The translations under genes and the position numbers were made by a program. From the NCBI RefSeq assembly GCF_015665295.1, contig NZ_JADFAJ010000007.1, positions 62,001-126,000 on the forward strand: 64,000 nucleotides of DNA. The letters are read 5' to 3'. Each line of letters begins with the position of its first letter. Position 1 is the first letter of the stretch. The notes below the pieces were generated by a model that was not told the origin of the DNA, did not search any database, and saw only the letters and a list, made by a program, of their open reading frames with translations. Of this stretch, positions 1-9,381 are shown piece by piece. Source of the DNA: Maricaulis sp. GTDB taxonomy: Bacteria > Pseudomonadota > Alphaproteobacteria > Caulobacterales > Maricaulaceae.

Positions 1-403
1 GCTCATAGGCCAGGCGCGCCAGCTCGACCTGCAGCACACCTTCCTTGGTCCGCGCGCGCTGGCCAAAGATTTCCAGGATCAGACCGGTCCGGTCGATCAC
101 TTTCACATTCCAGGCTTTTTCCAGATTGCGTTGCTGGATCGGCGACAGCGCCGTGTCGATCACAGCGACATTCGCTTCCAGATCGACAATCATCTCGCCG
201 AGTTCAGCGAGCTTTCCGCGGCCGAAATACCGGCCGCTGTCGATCTTGCGGGTTTGCAATATGAAGGCATCCGCGACTTCGAGGTCGAGGGCTTCGGCCA
301 GTCCGGAGGCTTCTTCGAGACGTGCTTCCGCACGACCCATTTCAGCGCGGCTGGCCGGATGAATGACAAGGGCGCGCGATACCGGCGCCTCGCGCTCAAT
401 CAA
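1..403 (-). CDS. hflX: GTPase HflX, N-terminal part (runs off the window start)
   Basis: Only the first 134 codons are present; the gene continues past base 1. The translation opens [16 protein letters not shown] and contains the HflX N-terminal domain hallmarks [14 protein letters not shown] and [20 protein letters not shown], followed by [19 protein letters not shown]. HflX is a ribosome-associated GTPase that splits stalled or heat-damaged ribosomes; the G domain lies outside the window. No ATG or GTG fits, so I place the start at a TTG (403-401) that overlaps the hfq stop codon. This suggests translational coupling in an hfq-hflX operon, the usual order in this group. The start codon is inferred; the family call is firm. 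Confidence 0.9.
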   Translation of the reverse strand, partial: MIEREAPVSRALVIHPASRAEMGRAEARLEEASGLAEALDLEVADAFILQTRKIDSGRYFGRGKLAELGEMIVDLEANVAVIDTALSPIQQRNLEKAWNVKVIDRTGLILEIFGQRARTKEGVLQVELARLAYE

Positions 404-672
404 TCCGTGGCGCTCTCTTCCACTGCGTCTTCATCCACCTTGTCATCTTCGAACAAGGATACCGGGGCGCCCGGCATGATGGTCGAGATGGCGTGCTTGT
501 AGACGAGCTGGGACAGCCCGTCGCGGCGAAGCAGGACACAGAAATTGTCGAACCAGGTCACAACGCCCTGCAACTTGACCCCGTTCACGAGGAAAATGGT
601 CAGGGGCGTCTTCGTTTTACGCACAGAGTTCAGGAAGACATCCTGGAGATTTTGTTTTTTATCGTGCGACAT
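400..672 (-). CDS. hfq: RNA chaperone Hfq
   Basis: 90 residues. The Sm fold is clear: [20 protein letters not shown], then [20 protein letters not shown] (Sm1) and the Sm2 signature [10 protein letters not shown]. Hfq is a hexameric RNA chaperone that pairs small RNAs with mRNAs. The C-terminal tail is short and acidic ([16 protein letters not shown]), unlike the long tail of enterobacterial Hfq. The ATG at 672 is preceded by GGAG; the frame is open further upstream, but only this start gives the conserved N terminus. It sits between the aminotransferase gene and hflX and has its own candidate promoter at 716-743. Confidence 0.97.
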   Translation of the reverse strand: MSHDKKQNLQDVFLNSVRKTKTPLTIFLVNGVKLQGVVTWFDNFCVLLRRDGLSQLVYKHAISTIMPGAPVSLFEDDKVDEDAVEESATD

Positions 673-715
673 GTTGGCTCCGCGTGTGTCGCTTTGATCA
701 GCGATTCGTATGTAG

Positions 716-743
716 GGTATACAGCCCCTGCCTTTCCCTGCAA
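716..743 (-). promoter_or_regulatory. candidate sigma70-type promoter of hfq
   Basis: On the minus strand TTGCAG (743-738) and TATACC (721-716) are separated by 16 nt, about 44 nt upstream of the hfq ATG, in the 106-nt gap after the aminotransferase gene. The boxes are read by eye; no start site is known. It would let hfq-hflX be transcribed independently of the ntr-trk genes. Confidence 0.5.
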
Positions 744-778
744 CCACTTCATTTTGCATGGGAAGCTCGTCCGTGCAC

Positions 779-1624
779 TCATGCCTCGGCGAGATAGGCC
801 TCGCGCAGCGCGCTTGCCAGTGAGCCCGGTTGTCCGTTTGCAATCACATGGTTGTCAATGGAAACCACTGGAGTCACGAAAGACGTCGCCGAGGTCAGGA
901 AAGCCTCGCGGGCCTCTCTTGCCTCTTGCGGTGTGAAGGCGCGCTCCTCGACTTCCAACCCAAGCTTTTGAGCACATTCGAGAATTCGAGCCCGCGTTAT
1001 GCCATGTAAAATGCCGTGATCGGCCTGACGGGTCAGCAGTTTTCCGGCCTTGGTGACGATCCATGCATTGGTTGAGCTGCCCTCGGTGATGAAGCCGGCG
1101 GCATCGACCTGCCAGGCTTCCACGGCCCCCGCCTCCTGCGCGGCTTGCTTGGCGAGGACATTTGGCAACAGGTTGACGGTTTTGATGTCGCAGCGTGCCC
1201 AGCGCTGATCCGGCACGGTGATCACGGCAATTCCCGCTTCGGCGCGCGCGTCAGCCGCCACGAAATCAAGCCGTTTGCAGGTCAGTACGATCGTTGGCGT
1301 GATGGGGGTTTTCGGGAATGCGTGATCGCGCCGCGCCTGGCCGCGGGAAATCTGCAGATAGACGAGCCCGTTGCGGAGCCGATTGCGGCGCAGAAGTTCG
1401 CATATGACCCGTTCCAGTGCCGGTCGCGTGCGAGGCTCCGGGATCCGCAATTCACCCAGTGACCGTGACAGGCGACTGAAATGCCCGTCTGCATCCATCA
1501 GCTGGCTGTTGCGGACACTCCAGACTTCATAGACCGCATCCGCAAACTGGAAACCGCGGTCCTCGATATGGATGGCGGCATCGCCATGGCGGCAGAAGCG
1601 CCCGTTGACATAGGCATATCGCAT
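779..1624 (-). CDS. class IV aminotransferase, probable D-amino-acid aminotransferase
   Basis: 281 residues, the usual length of class IV (fold type IV) PLP aminotransferases. It starts [20 protein letters not shown], with [14 protein letters not shown] matching the D-alanine transaminase signature. The PLP lysine is Lys148 in [16 protein letters not shown], and [13 protein letters not shown] is the second conserved block. The family interconverts D-amino acids and 2-oxo acids (D-Ala to D-Glu, for cell-wall precursors). A branched-chain or aminodeoxychorismate-lyase-like role cannot be excluded, but the start and lysine context favour D-amino-acid transaminase. It lies 10 nt downstream of trkH on the same strand, probably co-transcribed. 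Confidence 0.85.
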   Translation of the reverse strand: MRYAYVNGRFCRHGDAAIHIEDRGFQFADAVYEVWSVRNSQLMDADGHFSRLSRSLGELRIPEPRTRPALERVICELLRRNRLRNGLVYLQISRGQARRDHAFPKTPITPTIVLTCKRLDFVAADARAEAGIAVITVPDQRWARCDIKTVNLLPNVLAKQAAQEAGAVEAWQVDAAGFITEGSSTNAWIVTKAGKLLTRQADHGILHGITRARILECAQKLGLEVEERAFTPQEAREAREAFLTSATSFVTPVVSIDNHVIANGQPGSLASALREAYLAEA

Positions 1625-1634
1625 CGGTTTTTCG

Positions 1635-3038
1635 TCACTTCCTGATGAAAAGCGCCCACACCGCAGCGACAGCGGCGAGCACCTCCAATCGCCCCAGAAT
1701 CATGGCTGAAATAAGGATCGGCTTGCTCTGGTCCGGCACCTGGGTCCAGCTTGCCAAAGGATGCGACTGGTCCAGCAAGGGGCCGATATTCGCGAGCGCC
1801 GCCGTCATCGCCAGGAAGGCATCCTCGAAGCCCAGCCCGGTCGCGGCCAGCGCCATGGTTCCAAGACCGATCGAGGCCACAAAGGCGAGGACATAGGCCC
1901 AGATCCCGACCAGGGCCGTCTCATGCACGCGGCGCCCCCGAAAGCTGACCGGCATGACGCTGCGCGGGTCTGAAAGCACGGCAAGCTCGGCGCCCATGCG
2001 CTTCCACAGAAGCAGAATGCGCGACACCTTGATGCCACCGGTCGTGGAAGCGGCCGCGCCACCGATGAGCGCGACGAATATCGAGGCAGCCAGGGCCGGA
2101 ATAACCCCGCCCCCGGCCGAGAAACCACTGGTCGAGACGATGAAGGCGGCGTCAATGAAATCGGAAAACGGCGTTCCGGGCCGGGCCAGGATGAAAAACA
2201 GGCCCAGGCCAATGATCAACGCGCTGATGCCAAGGATATCCGGGTCCTTCAGGACGGAGCGGTCGCGGATGACGTCCCAGAACAAGGCGACATTGAGTGA
2301 TCCGACCAGGCAGCCGATGACGATCCACAGCGTCGAGATGGGCCCGATCGTGGCCAGAAGCCCGCCATCGGTCACCGTATAGCCGCTGGTCGAAATCGCG
2401 CTCATCGCCAGCACGGACGAGGCAAACAGCCCGTTGCCGCCGAACAGGAGGCCGAGCCAGATCAGCGAGGTCAGGACGCCATAGATAATGCCGATGCGAC
2501 GCGCAGCCAGTGGCAGATGCGAGAAGACATTGTCGGATCGCAGCGTCAAAAGCGCCGACTTGCGGATTGCCGGGACATCGCGATCGAGCGCCGCAAATAT
2601 ACCGATAGCCAGCAGCAACGAGGCATAACCGCCCAGCCAGGCCAGGATGGCGCGCCAGAAAATCAGCGAACGCGGCAAATCATCGGCGGGCAACAGCGTG
2701 GCCCCGGTTGTCGTCACAGCAGAATAGGCTTCAAACACGGCGTCAAGCGGATCGAAATAGCCGGTGAGCCAGAATGGCAGCGCGGCCATGGCCGGGGCGG
2801 TGATCCATGACAGGAGTGCCAGGCCCAGCGCGTCCAGGGCGCTGGCCTTGGACTTGAGACCCCGCGTGGCGGACAGGATAAAGATGCCCGGAATGAAGGC
2901 GATCAGCGCCGTTGTTCCGAACAGCGGCGCCAGATGCGGTTCGCCGACAGCGGCCGCAACAAAGGCCGCAAACAGCGCCACACCCGCCAGGAGAACCCAG
3001 AGCGCGCCGAGCGGTCGGAGAAAGGCAACGGGCGTCAT
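1635..3038 (-). CDS. trkH: Trk potassium uptake protein, membrane subunit TrkH
   Basis: 467 residues, strongly hydrophobic, with multiple membrane segments and the repeated pore-loop pattern of TrkH/KtrB: TTTGATLL near residue 111, ISTSGYTV, STSGFSAGGG and ANIGPLLD near the C terminus, plus the GAAASTTGGIKVSRIL motif. TrkH is the K+-translocating subunit in the inner membrane; TrkA gates it. It begins 3 nt after the trkA stop, so the two are almost certainly co-translated. The ATG at 3038 gives an immediate first membrane helix. Confidence 0.95.
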   Translation of the reverse strand: MTPVAFLRPLGALWVLLAGVALFAAFVAAAVGEPHLAPLFGTTALIAFIPGIFILSATRGLKSKASALDALGLALLSWITAPAMAALPFWLTGYFDPLDAVFEAYSAVTTTGATLLPADDLPRSLIFWRAILAWLGGYASLLLAIGIFAALDRDVPAIRKSALLTLRSDNVFSHLPLAARRIGIIYGVLTSLIWLGLLFGGNGLFASSVLAMSAISTSGYTVTDGGLLATIGPISTLWIVIGCLVGSLNVALFWDVIRDRSVLKDPDILGISALIIGLGLFFILARPGTPFSDFIDAAFIVSTSGFSAGGGVIPALAASIFVALIGGAAASTTGGIKVSRILLLWKRMGAELAVLSDPRSVMPVSFRGRRVHETALVGIWAYVLAFVASIGLGTMALAATGLGFEDAFLAMTAALANIGPLLDQSHPLASWTQVPDQSKPILISAMILGRLEVLAAVAAVWALFIRK

Positions 3039-3041
3039 GGC

Positions 3042-4415
3042 CTAGAAATATTCGAGGCTGACGCGGAACAGATGCTCGACCTTGGGGATAAGCGCCGTAT
3101 TGCAGAACAGCAGGACGCGATCATTCTCGCGGATCCGGCCTTCGTCGCAGGGCAGGATGACCCGGTCGCCCCGCACCACCGCACCCAGTGCAACACCGTC
3201 GGGCAGTTCCAGCTCGTCCAGCGGCTTGCCGACCAGCGGTGAGGTCGAGAGGGCGACGCCTTCCAGCGCTTCGGCCTGACCGCCGCCGAGACTTTGAAGG
3301 CCGGTGATCCGGCCGCGCCGGATGTGCTGGAGGATGGTCGAGACGGTCGTCGCCCGCGGATCGATCAGCACGTCGATATCCAGCGCATCCCGCAGGCTTT
3401 CAAAGGCGCGGTCATTGATCAGCGACAGGGCGCGCTCGGCCCCTTCCCGCTTGGCCATGACGGCAGAGAGCATATTGACCTTGTCGTCATTGGTCACGCA
3501 AACGACCAGTTCGGCATCCGCAACGCCGGCTTCGCGCATCAGCTTGGCATCAAGCCCGTCGCCATGCAGGACAACGGTTTTCTTGAGGCGTTCCGCGGCA
3601 GCTTCTGCCCGGGCCTTGTTGGCTTCGATAAGACGGACCTTGACGCCGCCTGCTCGCTCCAGCGCGCGGGCGACATAGACACCGATATTGCCGGCCCCGA
3701 CAACGACAACGCGTCGGATCTGTTCCGAGCTGCGGCCGAAAATATCGAGGATGCGTCTCACCTGGCGGCTTTCCGTGACGACATAGACATCATCACCGGC
3801 CAGCAAGGGATCGTGAAGCTTGGGAATGAAAAGTGTCTGTTCGCGCTGTACGCCAACCACGGCGAGGCGGAGATCCGGAAACAGCTCCATCACCTGTTCC
3901 GTGGTCGAACCGGCGACAGGCGAGTTCTCGTCAAGCCGCAGGCCGAGCAGCTGAACCCGACCGCCGGAGAAAACCGCCGTGTTGAAAGCCCCGGGCGTCT
4001 CGACGCGCTGCAGGATGGCACGGCCAACCTCCAGCTCCGGCGAGATCACCACGTCAACCGGCATGTTACCGGTCGAGAAGAGGTCTCCCCAGGCGGGGTC
4101 GAGATAATTCTGCGCCCGCACGCGGGCAATCCGCATCGGCGTATGGAACAGCGAATGGGCGACCTGGCAGGCCACCATGTTGACCTCGTCGGAATGGGTC
4201 ACGGCGACGAGAAGGTCGGCCTGGGCAGCGCCGGCGCGTTCGAGAACGTCGGGATGGGAGCCATGGCCGACAATGCCCTGCACATCGAGATCGGTGACCA
4301 CATTGTCAACCAGCTCGGTCGACCAGTCGACGACGGTGACCGCATTCCCCTCACGGGCCAGGGCGCGGGCAATCCCCACGCCGACCTGCCCTGCTCCGCA
4401 GACAATCGCTTTCAT
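3042..4415 (-). CDS. trkA: Trk system potassium transporter, NAD-binding regulatory subunit TrkA
   Basis: 457 residues with two tandem RCK units. The first Rossmann motif is VCGAGQVGVGIARAL at the N terminus and the second is VVVGAGNIGVYVARAL near residue 240. Each is followed by a TrkA-C domain, the last ending in GDRVILPCDEGRIRENDRVLLF. It is a cytoplasmic nucleotide-binding ring that gates TrkH. The gene lies between ntrX (21 nt upstream) and trkH (3 nt downstream), the usual order in alphaproteobacteria. ATG at 4415. Confidence 0.96.
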   Translation of the reverse strand: MKAIVCGAGQVGVGIARALAREGNAVTVVDWSTELVDNVVTDLDVQGIVGHGSHPDVLERAGAAQADLLVAVTHSDEVNMVACQVAHSLFHTPMRIARVRAQNYLDPAWGDLFSTGNMPVDVVISPELEVGRAILQRVETPGAFNTAVFSGGRVQLLGLRLDENSPVAGSTTEQVMELFPDLRLAVVGVQREQTLFIPKLHDPLLAGDDVYVVTESRQVRRILDIFGRSSEQIRRVVVVGAGNIGVYVARALERAGGVKVRLIEANKARAEAAAERLKKTVVLHGDGLDAKLMREAGVADAELVVCVTNDDKVNMLSAVMAKREGAERALSLINDRAFESLRDALDIDVLIDPRATTVSTILQHIRRGRITGLQSLGGGQAEALEGVALSTSPLVGKPLDELELPDGVALGAVVRGDRVILPCDEGRIRENDRVLLFCNTALIPKVEHLFRVSLEYF

Positions 4416-4436
4416 GAGATATCCATTCGTCTGGCG

Positions 4437-5825
4437 TCAGGCCGCGCCTTCACGTTGCGGGCTGCCAACCCCGAGCGATTTGAGTTTGCGATGCAGGGCA
4501 GAGCGCTCCATGCCGATGAAGGCCGCCGTGCGCGAGATATTGCCGCCGAAACGATCGATCTGGGCCTTGAGATATTCACGCTCGAAATTCTCCCGCGCCT
4601 CACGCAAAGACAAGGCGATCATCTTCTCGGCGTCAAACCCGACATCCTGATTTTCCCGGGTGACGACTTCCGATGGAAGCGATTCCAGCGTGATCGGTTC
4701 GTCCAGCGCCCCGGTCGCCAGGATGAGCAGGCGTTCGATATTATTGCGCAACTGCCGAACATTGCCCGGCCAGCCATGCGCCTGCAAGGCCGCCATCACG
4801 TCGTCACCGAAGCGACGGCGCGGCAGGCCTGCGGAGGCGGTCAGCCGGTCAACGAAATGGCTGACCAGTTGCGGGATATCCTCGCGGCGATCGGCCAGCG
4901 GCGGCACCTGGACCGGGACGACCGCCAGGCGGTGGTAGAGATCTTCACGAAACAGGCCGCCCTGGATCCGGCCGGCGAGGTCCTGTGCGGTCGATGAGAT
5001 CACCCGCACATTGACCTGGACGTCGGCCGCGCCGCCAATCCGGCGGAAACGCTGTTCAACGAGCAGGCGAAGCAGCTTGCTCTGCGTGTCCTTGGGCATG
5101 TCGGCAATTTCGTCGAGATAGAGCGTGCCGCCATGGGCCCGCTCGAGCAGGCCGATATGCTTGACGCTGCCGTCCTCGTTTTCCCGACCGAACAACTCTT
5201 CCTCGACGCCGTCCGGTGACATGCCGGGCGCGCTGACGGCCACGAAGTCCGCCTGGGCGCGCGGCGAGCTTTCATGAATCAGGCGGGCAACCAATTCCTT
5301 GCCGGCGCCGGACGGACCACGGATCAGCACACGGCTATTGGTCGGGGCCACCCGATCAATCAACTGGCGGACCTGGACGATGCCGCTGGAAACCCCGATC
5401 AGCGAGCTTTGCGCTTCGCTGCGCGCTCTCAGCTGGGCATTTTCCTGGCGCAGGCGACTGGTCTCCAGTGCCCGGGTCACGGTCAGCAGGAGCTTGTCAC
5501 TCTTGAACGGCTTTTCCAGGAAGTCGTAGGCGCCCTTGCGGATCGCGGCGACAGCCGTTTCGATAGTGCCGTGGCCGGAAATGACGATGACCGGCATGTT
5601 GGCGTCGATGGCGCGGAACTCGTCGAGCAGCTCGATCCCGTCGAGGCGGCTGCCCTGGAGCCACACGTCCAGAATCACCAGGGATGGTTTGCGGGCCCGG
5701 ATCTCGGCCAGCGCCCCGTCCGCATGAGCGGCCTCGCGCGTTTCATAGCCATCGTCTTCCAACAAGCCGCCGATCAGCTCCCGGATATCTGCCTCATCAT
5801 CCACGATCAGAATGTCGCGCGCCAT
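4437..5825 (-). CDS. ntrX: nitrogen/redox response regulator NtrX
   Basis: 462 residues: receiver domain (1-120, phospho-acceptor Asp53 in VILDVWLQG, acidic pair VDDE), AAA+ domain (about 135-370) and Fis-type helix-turn-helix (GGNISRTAAFIGMERSALHR). The ATPase core looks intact: Walker A GPSGAGKE, Walker B GTLYLDEI, arginine fingers GLFREDLYHRL, sensor II WPGNVRQL. The sigma54-contacting GAFTGA loop is replaced by GRENEDGSVKHIG; loss of GAFTGA is common in alphaproteobacterial NtrX, so it probably acts without sigma54. It starts 3 nt after the ntrY stop; NtrY is the expected kinase. Confidence 0.95.
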   Translation of the reverse strand: MARDILIVDDEADIRELIGGLLEDDGYETREAAHADGALAEIRARKPSLVILDVWLQGSRLDGIELLDEFRAIDANMPVIVISGHGTIETAVAAIRKGAYDFLEKPFKSDKLLLTVTRALETSRLRQENAQLRARSEAQSSLIGVSSGIVQVRQLIDRVAPTNSRVLIRGPSGAGKELVARLIHESSPRAQADFVAVSAPGMSPDGVEEELFGRENEDGSVKHIGLLERAHGGTLYLDEIADMPKDTQSKLLRLLVEQRFRRIGGAADVQVNVRVISSTAQDLAGRIQGGLFREDLYHRLAVVPVQVPPLADRREDIPQLVSHFVDRLTASAGLPRRRFGDDVMAALQAHGWPGNVRQLRNNIERLLILATGALDEPITLESLPSEVVTRENQDVGFDAEKMIALSLREARENFEREYLKAQIDRFGGNISRTAAFIGMERSALHRKLKSLGVGSPQREGAA

Positions 5826-5828
5826 GGA

Positions 5829-8138
5829 TCAGGCCTCCTGTATGCTTTGAAGTTCTTGTTCGGGCAGCTCGGCGAGCGGGAATATCAGCCGCACAACGGC
5901 GCCTGATCCGCTGGGTGGCAAATCGAGCTCGAGCCGCCCCTTGTGGTCTTCCATCACGCGTTTGACGATGGCGAGGCCGAGCCCCGTCCCCTTTTCACGC
6001 GTCGTCATATAGGGCTCGGTCAGGCGTTCCCTGTTCGGGGTCGGCCAGCCCAGCCCGTCATCCGTGACCGAAATCACGGCGAACCCATCGCGTTCAGCCA
6101 ACTGGACCGAGATGGAGCCGGGACGACCGTCCTTTTCCATACGCGCTTCAACGCTTTCCGAAGCATTCTTGAGAATGTTCGCGAGCGCCTGCCCGGACAG
6201 ACGCGCATCACAAAGCCCGAGGACCGGCTCGGCCGGCTTGTCGAAACGGACATCGATCCCGGACGATGCGACCCGCCGTGCGAAGACCGCCGACTTGGTC
6301 AGCTCGCCCAGCTCGACTTCCTCGACCTTGGGCTGCGGCATGCGGGCGAAGGAGGAGAATTCGTCGACCATTCGCCCGATATCGCTGACCTGGCGGATAA
6401 TGGTCTCGGTACAACGGTCAAATGTCTCGAGATCGCTGTGGATCTCGGCGCGATACTTGCGCTTGATCCGTTCGGCCGAGAGCTGGATCGGCGTCAGCGG
6501 ATTCTTGATTTCATGGGCAATCCGGCGGGCAACTTCGCGCCAGGCAGCATTGCGCTGCGCGGTCACCAGCCGGGTCACGTCATCGAATGTGATAACGAGT
6601 CCGGCTTCTTCATCCATCGAAGCGCGCGCCGTGATGTGCCGGATCTGCTCATCCGCTGTTTCAAGGTCGATCTGGGCTTCCGCGACGGCGCCGGGCCGGC
6701 GACGTGCTTCCTGGACGAGGTCATTGAGTGCCGGTGTGATGTCGTCCAGCCGGGTTCCGATCTGATCGTCCGATCCCGGCGACAGCATGCCGATGGCGGA
6801 CCGGTTGATCAGTGTGACCTTGTCGTCCCTGTCCAGGCCAATAACCCCGGCACGCACGCCGGCGAGAATGGCCTCGATGAAGGCGCGGCGCTGCTCGCTT
6901 TCGGCATGGCTCTCGATCAACTCGCGCCGCTGGCTGCGCAATTGCCGTGTCATCCGGTTGAACGCACGGGCCAGCGCGGCGATCTCGTCATCATCACGCC
7001 CCATCTGGACGCGCGCTTCCAGATCGCCGCGTCGCACCCGTTCCGCCGCCGCGACAAGGCGGGAAATCGGCGTGACAACGCGGGTTGCGGCGCTCAGGCC
7101 CAGCCATACCGAGCCGATTAGGATCAGGGCCGCGACCTCGAAATAGAGCAGGAAGAAGGTCTGCCGGATCGAGTCTTCCTGCTCGTCGGCCCGGCGCAGG
7201 GCAACACGGGCCTCCTCCATTTGCCGGAACAGGTCAACATTCATCGGGATCGACGCGTAGAGATAGGCGTCATCATAGCCTTCCAGCTGATGCAGGAGGC
7301 GCACGACATCCGTCCCGACCGGCGTGAACTCCGGTGTCGACACGGCGACCCCGCCATCGCCCGCCAGCTCGTAGAGCCGGGTTGATGGCGCGACATAGGG
7401 CTCGTTCTCCTGGAAACGCGTGCGCGCCAGGAGATTGCCCCGCCCATCGACGATATAGGCCGCGGAAAAACGCTGCTCGGCTGCGAGCGAGCTGAGTCCC
7501 CAGACATACTGGATTCGGCTGGTGCTGAAGGCGTCGACCGCGTCCGGCTGGTTCAGGGCCTCGGCCATGGCGGCGAGCTTGTAGCCAGCTTCGGTGGTCT
7601 CGCGCTCATAGATCTCCCGCGCCACTGTCGCGGTACCGTCCACGACCGTCGAGATGCGTTCACCAAACCAGTAATCAACGCCGCGATTGAGGACAGCGCC
7701 GAGAAACAAGGCGGCCAGAACGGCCGGCGCTGCGGCGGCGAGCGAGAACAGGGCAACAAAACGCAGGTGGAGACGCGGGGTCGGTTCTCCAAACCGTCGT
7801 GCCCGGACCCGGCGCACGAAACGCACAACGACGACCGCGCCAAGCCCGAGGATCAGCACAGCATTGCCAACAAGCAACGCGGTCGCCGACCTGTCGCTGA
7901 GCCGCATCAGGCCGTTATCGCCGAGCAAGCCTGTCGCGGCGATGGTCAGGAAAATCGCTGACGTGACGAAGCCGACACCGAACAGCGCCGCGGAACGCGG
8001 AGAGATGTTACGTATCAACGGCTTCGATGCAGTATTCGGCAAGTGTGTGCTCACGTGTTGCAGATGCGCATCATTACTCCGATGTTGCACACAATCAACA
8101 CCCGTGATGCATGGGTCACATATCGGCGTTTTCGCCAT
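5829..8138 (-). CDS. ntrY: sensor histidine kinase NtrY
   Basis: 769 residues from the ATG at 8138. Membrane segments lie near residues 52-72, 87-107, 125-150 and 327-349, enclosing a periplasmic region of about 175 residues. Then come HAMP (350-403), PAS (about 415-525) and the kinase core with phospho-acceptor His542 in ARRIAHEIKNPLTP and ATP-binding boxes ILKNASESVE, DDGLGWP and KGTGLGLAIV. It is the partner of NtrX in nitrogen and redox control. This start overlaps the ntrC 3' end by 23 nt; an in-frame GTG at 8054 would shorten the N terminus by 28 residues and cannot be excluded. The core assignment is firm. Confidence 0.94.
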   Translation of the reverse strand: MAKTPICDPCITGVDCVQHRSNDAHLQHVSTHLPNTASKPLIRNISPRSAALFGVGFVTSAIFLTIAATGLLGDNGLMRLSDRSATALLVGNAVLILGLGAVVVVRFVRRVRARRFGEPTPRLHLRFVALFSLAAAAPAVLAALFLGAVLNRGVDYWFGERISTVVDGTATVAREIYERETTEAGYKLAAMAEALNQPDAVDAFSTSRIQYVWGLSSLAAEQRFSAAYIVDGRGNLLARTRFQENEPYVAPSTRLYELAGDGGVAVSTPEFTPVGTDVVRLLHQLEGYDDAYLYASIPMNVDLFRQMEEARVALRRADEQEDSIRQTFFLLYFEVAALILIGSVWLGLSAATRVVTPISRLVAAAERVRRGDLEARVQMGRDDDEIAALARAFNRMTRQLRSQRRELIESHAESEQRRAFIEAILAGVRAGVIGLDRDDKVTLINRSAIGMLSPGSDDQIGTRLDDITPALNDLVQEARRRPGAVAEAQIDLETADEQIRHITARASMDEEAGLVITFDDVTRLVTAQRNAAWREVARRIAHEIKNPLTPIQLSAERIKRKYRAEIHSDLETFDRCTETIIRQVSDIGRMVDEFSSFARMPQPKVEEVELGELTKSAVFARRVASSGIDVRFDKPAEPVLGLCDARLSGQALANILKNASESVEARMEKDGRPGSISVQLAERDGFAVISVTDDGLGWPTPNRERLTEPYMTTREKGTGLGLAIVKRVMEDHKGRLELDLPPSGSGAVVRLIFPLAELPEQELQSIQEA

Positions 8139-9381
8139 CCAGTTCGGCCAGCCTGCGGGCCAGCGTATTGCGGTTCAGGCCAAGCATTTCAGCAGCCCGT
8201 GACCGGTTGCCGCCGCAACGATCCAGCGCCTGACCGAACAAGGCCCGGTCCACGGCATCGATCGCGACATTGCGGGCATTCTCGCGACTCAGTGACAGGG
8301 CGGCGATGGCATTGGCGTGGACATCAAGCTCCTCACGGCTGTCGCCGGCATCAGCGGAAAACGCCACAAGAACATCATCCAGCCCGGCTACCCGGCCACG
8401 GGTGGCCAGCGACAGACGTGACAGGACGGAGCGCAATTCAACGACATTCCCGGTCCAGGCCGATCCCTGGAGATATTGCACCGCGTCCTTGGACAGGCGC
8501 ACGACGTCCTGCTTGTCGCGACGGGAGAACTGGCCAAGGAAAGCATCGCAGAGCGCCGGTATGTCGCTGCGGCGTTCGCGCAGCGGCGGTACCGAGATCA
8601 CGCATTCGCACAGGCGCGCGACCAGACGCGTATCGAGGCCGGCATCAGGGGATTGGGACGCGGTCGCAATGACCCGGCCGATCCCGGCATCCAGCGCGTC
8701 ACGCGCGGCGCGCTGCTGTTCCGCATTCCATTCTTCCAGCCGCAGCCAGACGACCTGGCGGGCGGCCTGGGTTGAGCCGAATATTTCCGTCGCGGTATTG
8801 GACGGCGTCACGACCACGGCATCATCCGCCGAAATCCCGCGGGCACGGAGCAGCGCCTCGGCTGCCTGGCGCTTCCCGACACCGGGCTCGCCGGTGATCA
8901 TCACATGCGCCTGGCTCGTCGCGGCGCGGGCAATCGCCTTGAACGAGGACTGCATCGCGGCGGACTGACCGATGAAGCCAGTGGGCTCTTCGGCCGCACG
9001 GCTCCGGCCGGTCTTGGCCTCATCGCCGAGCGCAGCCCCCACAGCCGAGATCATGTCATCGAGATCGAAAGGTTTGGGCAGATACTCGAATACCCCGCCC
9101 TTGGCCGCGTTGATTGCCGTTGATGCCGTCGCCTGGGCGCTCATCACGATGACTGGCATCTGCGGCCGCAAGCGCGAAACAAGTCCCAGATTTTCAAGGA
9201 AATTCGTGCCGTCGAGCAGCACGTCCGCGAGCAGGAGATCGCCTTCGCCGTTGCGGATCCAGTTGAGCGCGGTGTCCGGCGAGGCGGTCGCGCGAACCTG
9301 GTAACCCGCAGTGCCCAGCGCCCGTGACAGGATGAGCTTCAGGCTTTCATCGTCTTCCAGGAGTAGAATTCGGGCGGTCAC
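8116..9381 (-). CDS. ntrC: nitrogen regulator NtrC-like protein with degenerate AAA+ domain
   Basis: 421 residues, about 50 shorter than classical NtrC. The receiver is intact (LEDDE, Asp53 in LLLADVLLDG, Lys in YLPKPFD). The central domain keeps a Walker A (GEPGVGKR) and the PPLRERRSDIP motif. It lacks GAFTGA (EIFGSTQAARQ instead), lacks a Walker B DE (VVWLRLEEW), has no FREDLYYRL arginine-finger motif, and has WTGNVVEL in place of WPGNVREL. The Fis-type HTH is well conserved (CGGNRSRAAEMLGLNRNTLA). I infer a DNA-binding, phosphorylatable NtrC that cannot act as a sigma54 activator. Identity rests on the receiver, the HTH and its place after ntrB, whose stop it overlaps (ATGA). Confidence 0.92.
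   Translation of the reverse strand: MTARILLLEDDESLKLILSRALGTAGYQVRATASPDTALNWIRNGEGDLLLADVLLDGTNFLENLGLVSRLRPQMPVIVMSAQATASTAINAAKGGVFEYLPKPFDLDDMISAVGAALGDEAKTGRSRAAEEPTGFIGQSAAMQSSFKAIARAATSQAHVMITGEPGVGKRQAAEALLRARGISADDAVVVTPSNTATEIFGSTQAARQVVWLRLEEWNAEQQRAARDALDAGIGRVIATASQSPDAGLDTRLVARLCECVISVPPLRERRSDIPALCDAFLGQFSRRDKQDVVRLSKDAVQYLQGSAWTGNVVELRSVLSRLSLATRGRVAGLDDVLVAFSADAGDSREELDVHANAIAALSLSRENARNVAIDAVDRALFGQALDRCGGNRSRAAEMLGLNRNTLARRLAELDGENADM

Noticed and set aside
3294-4997. A 567-codon open frame on the plus strand antisense to trkA and ntrX
   Set aside because: It mirrors the codon structure of the real genes in GC-rich DNA and its product has no recognisable domain.
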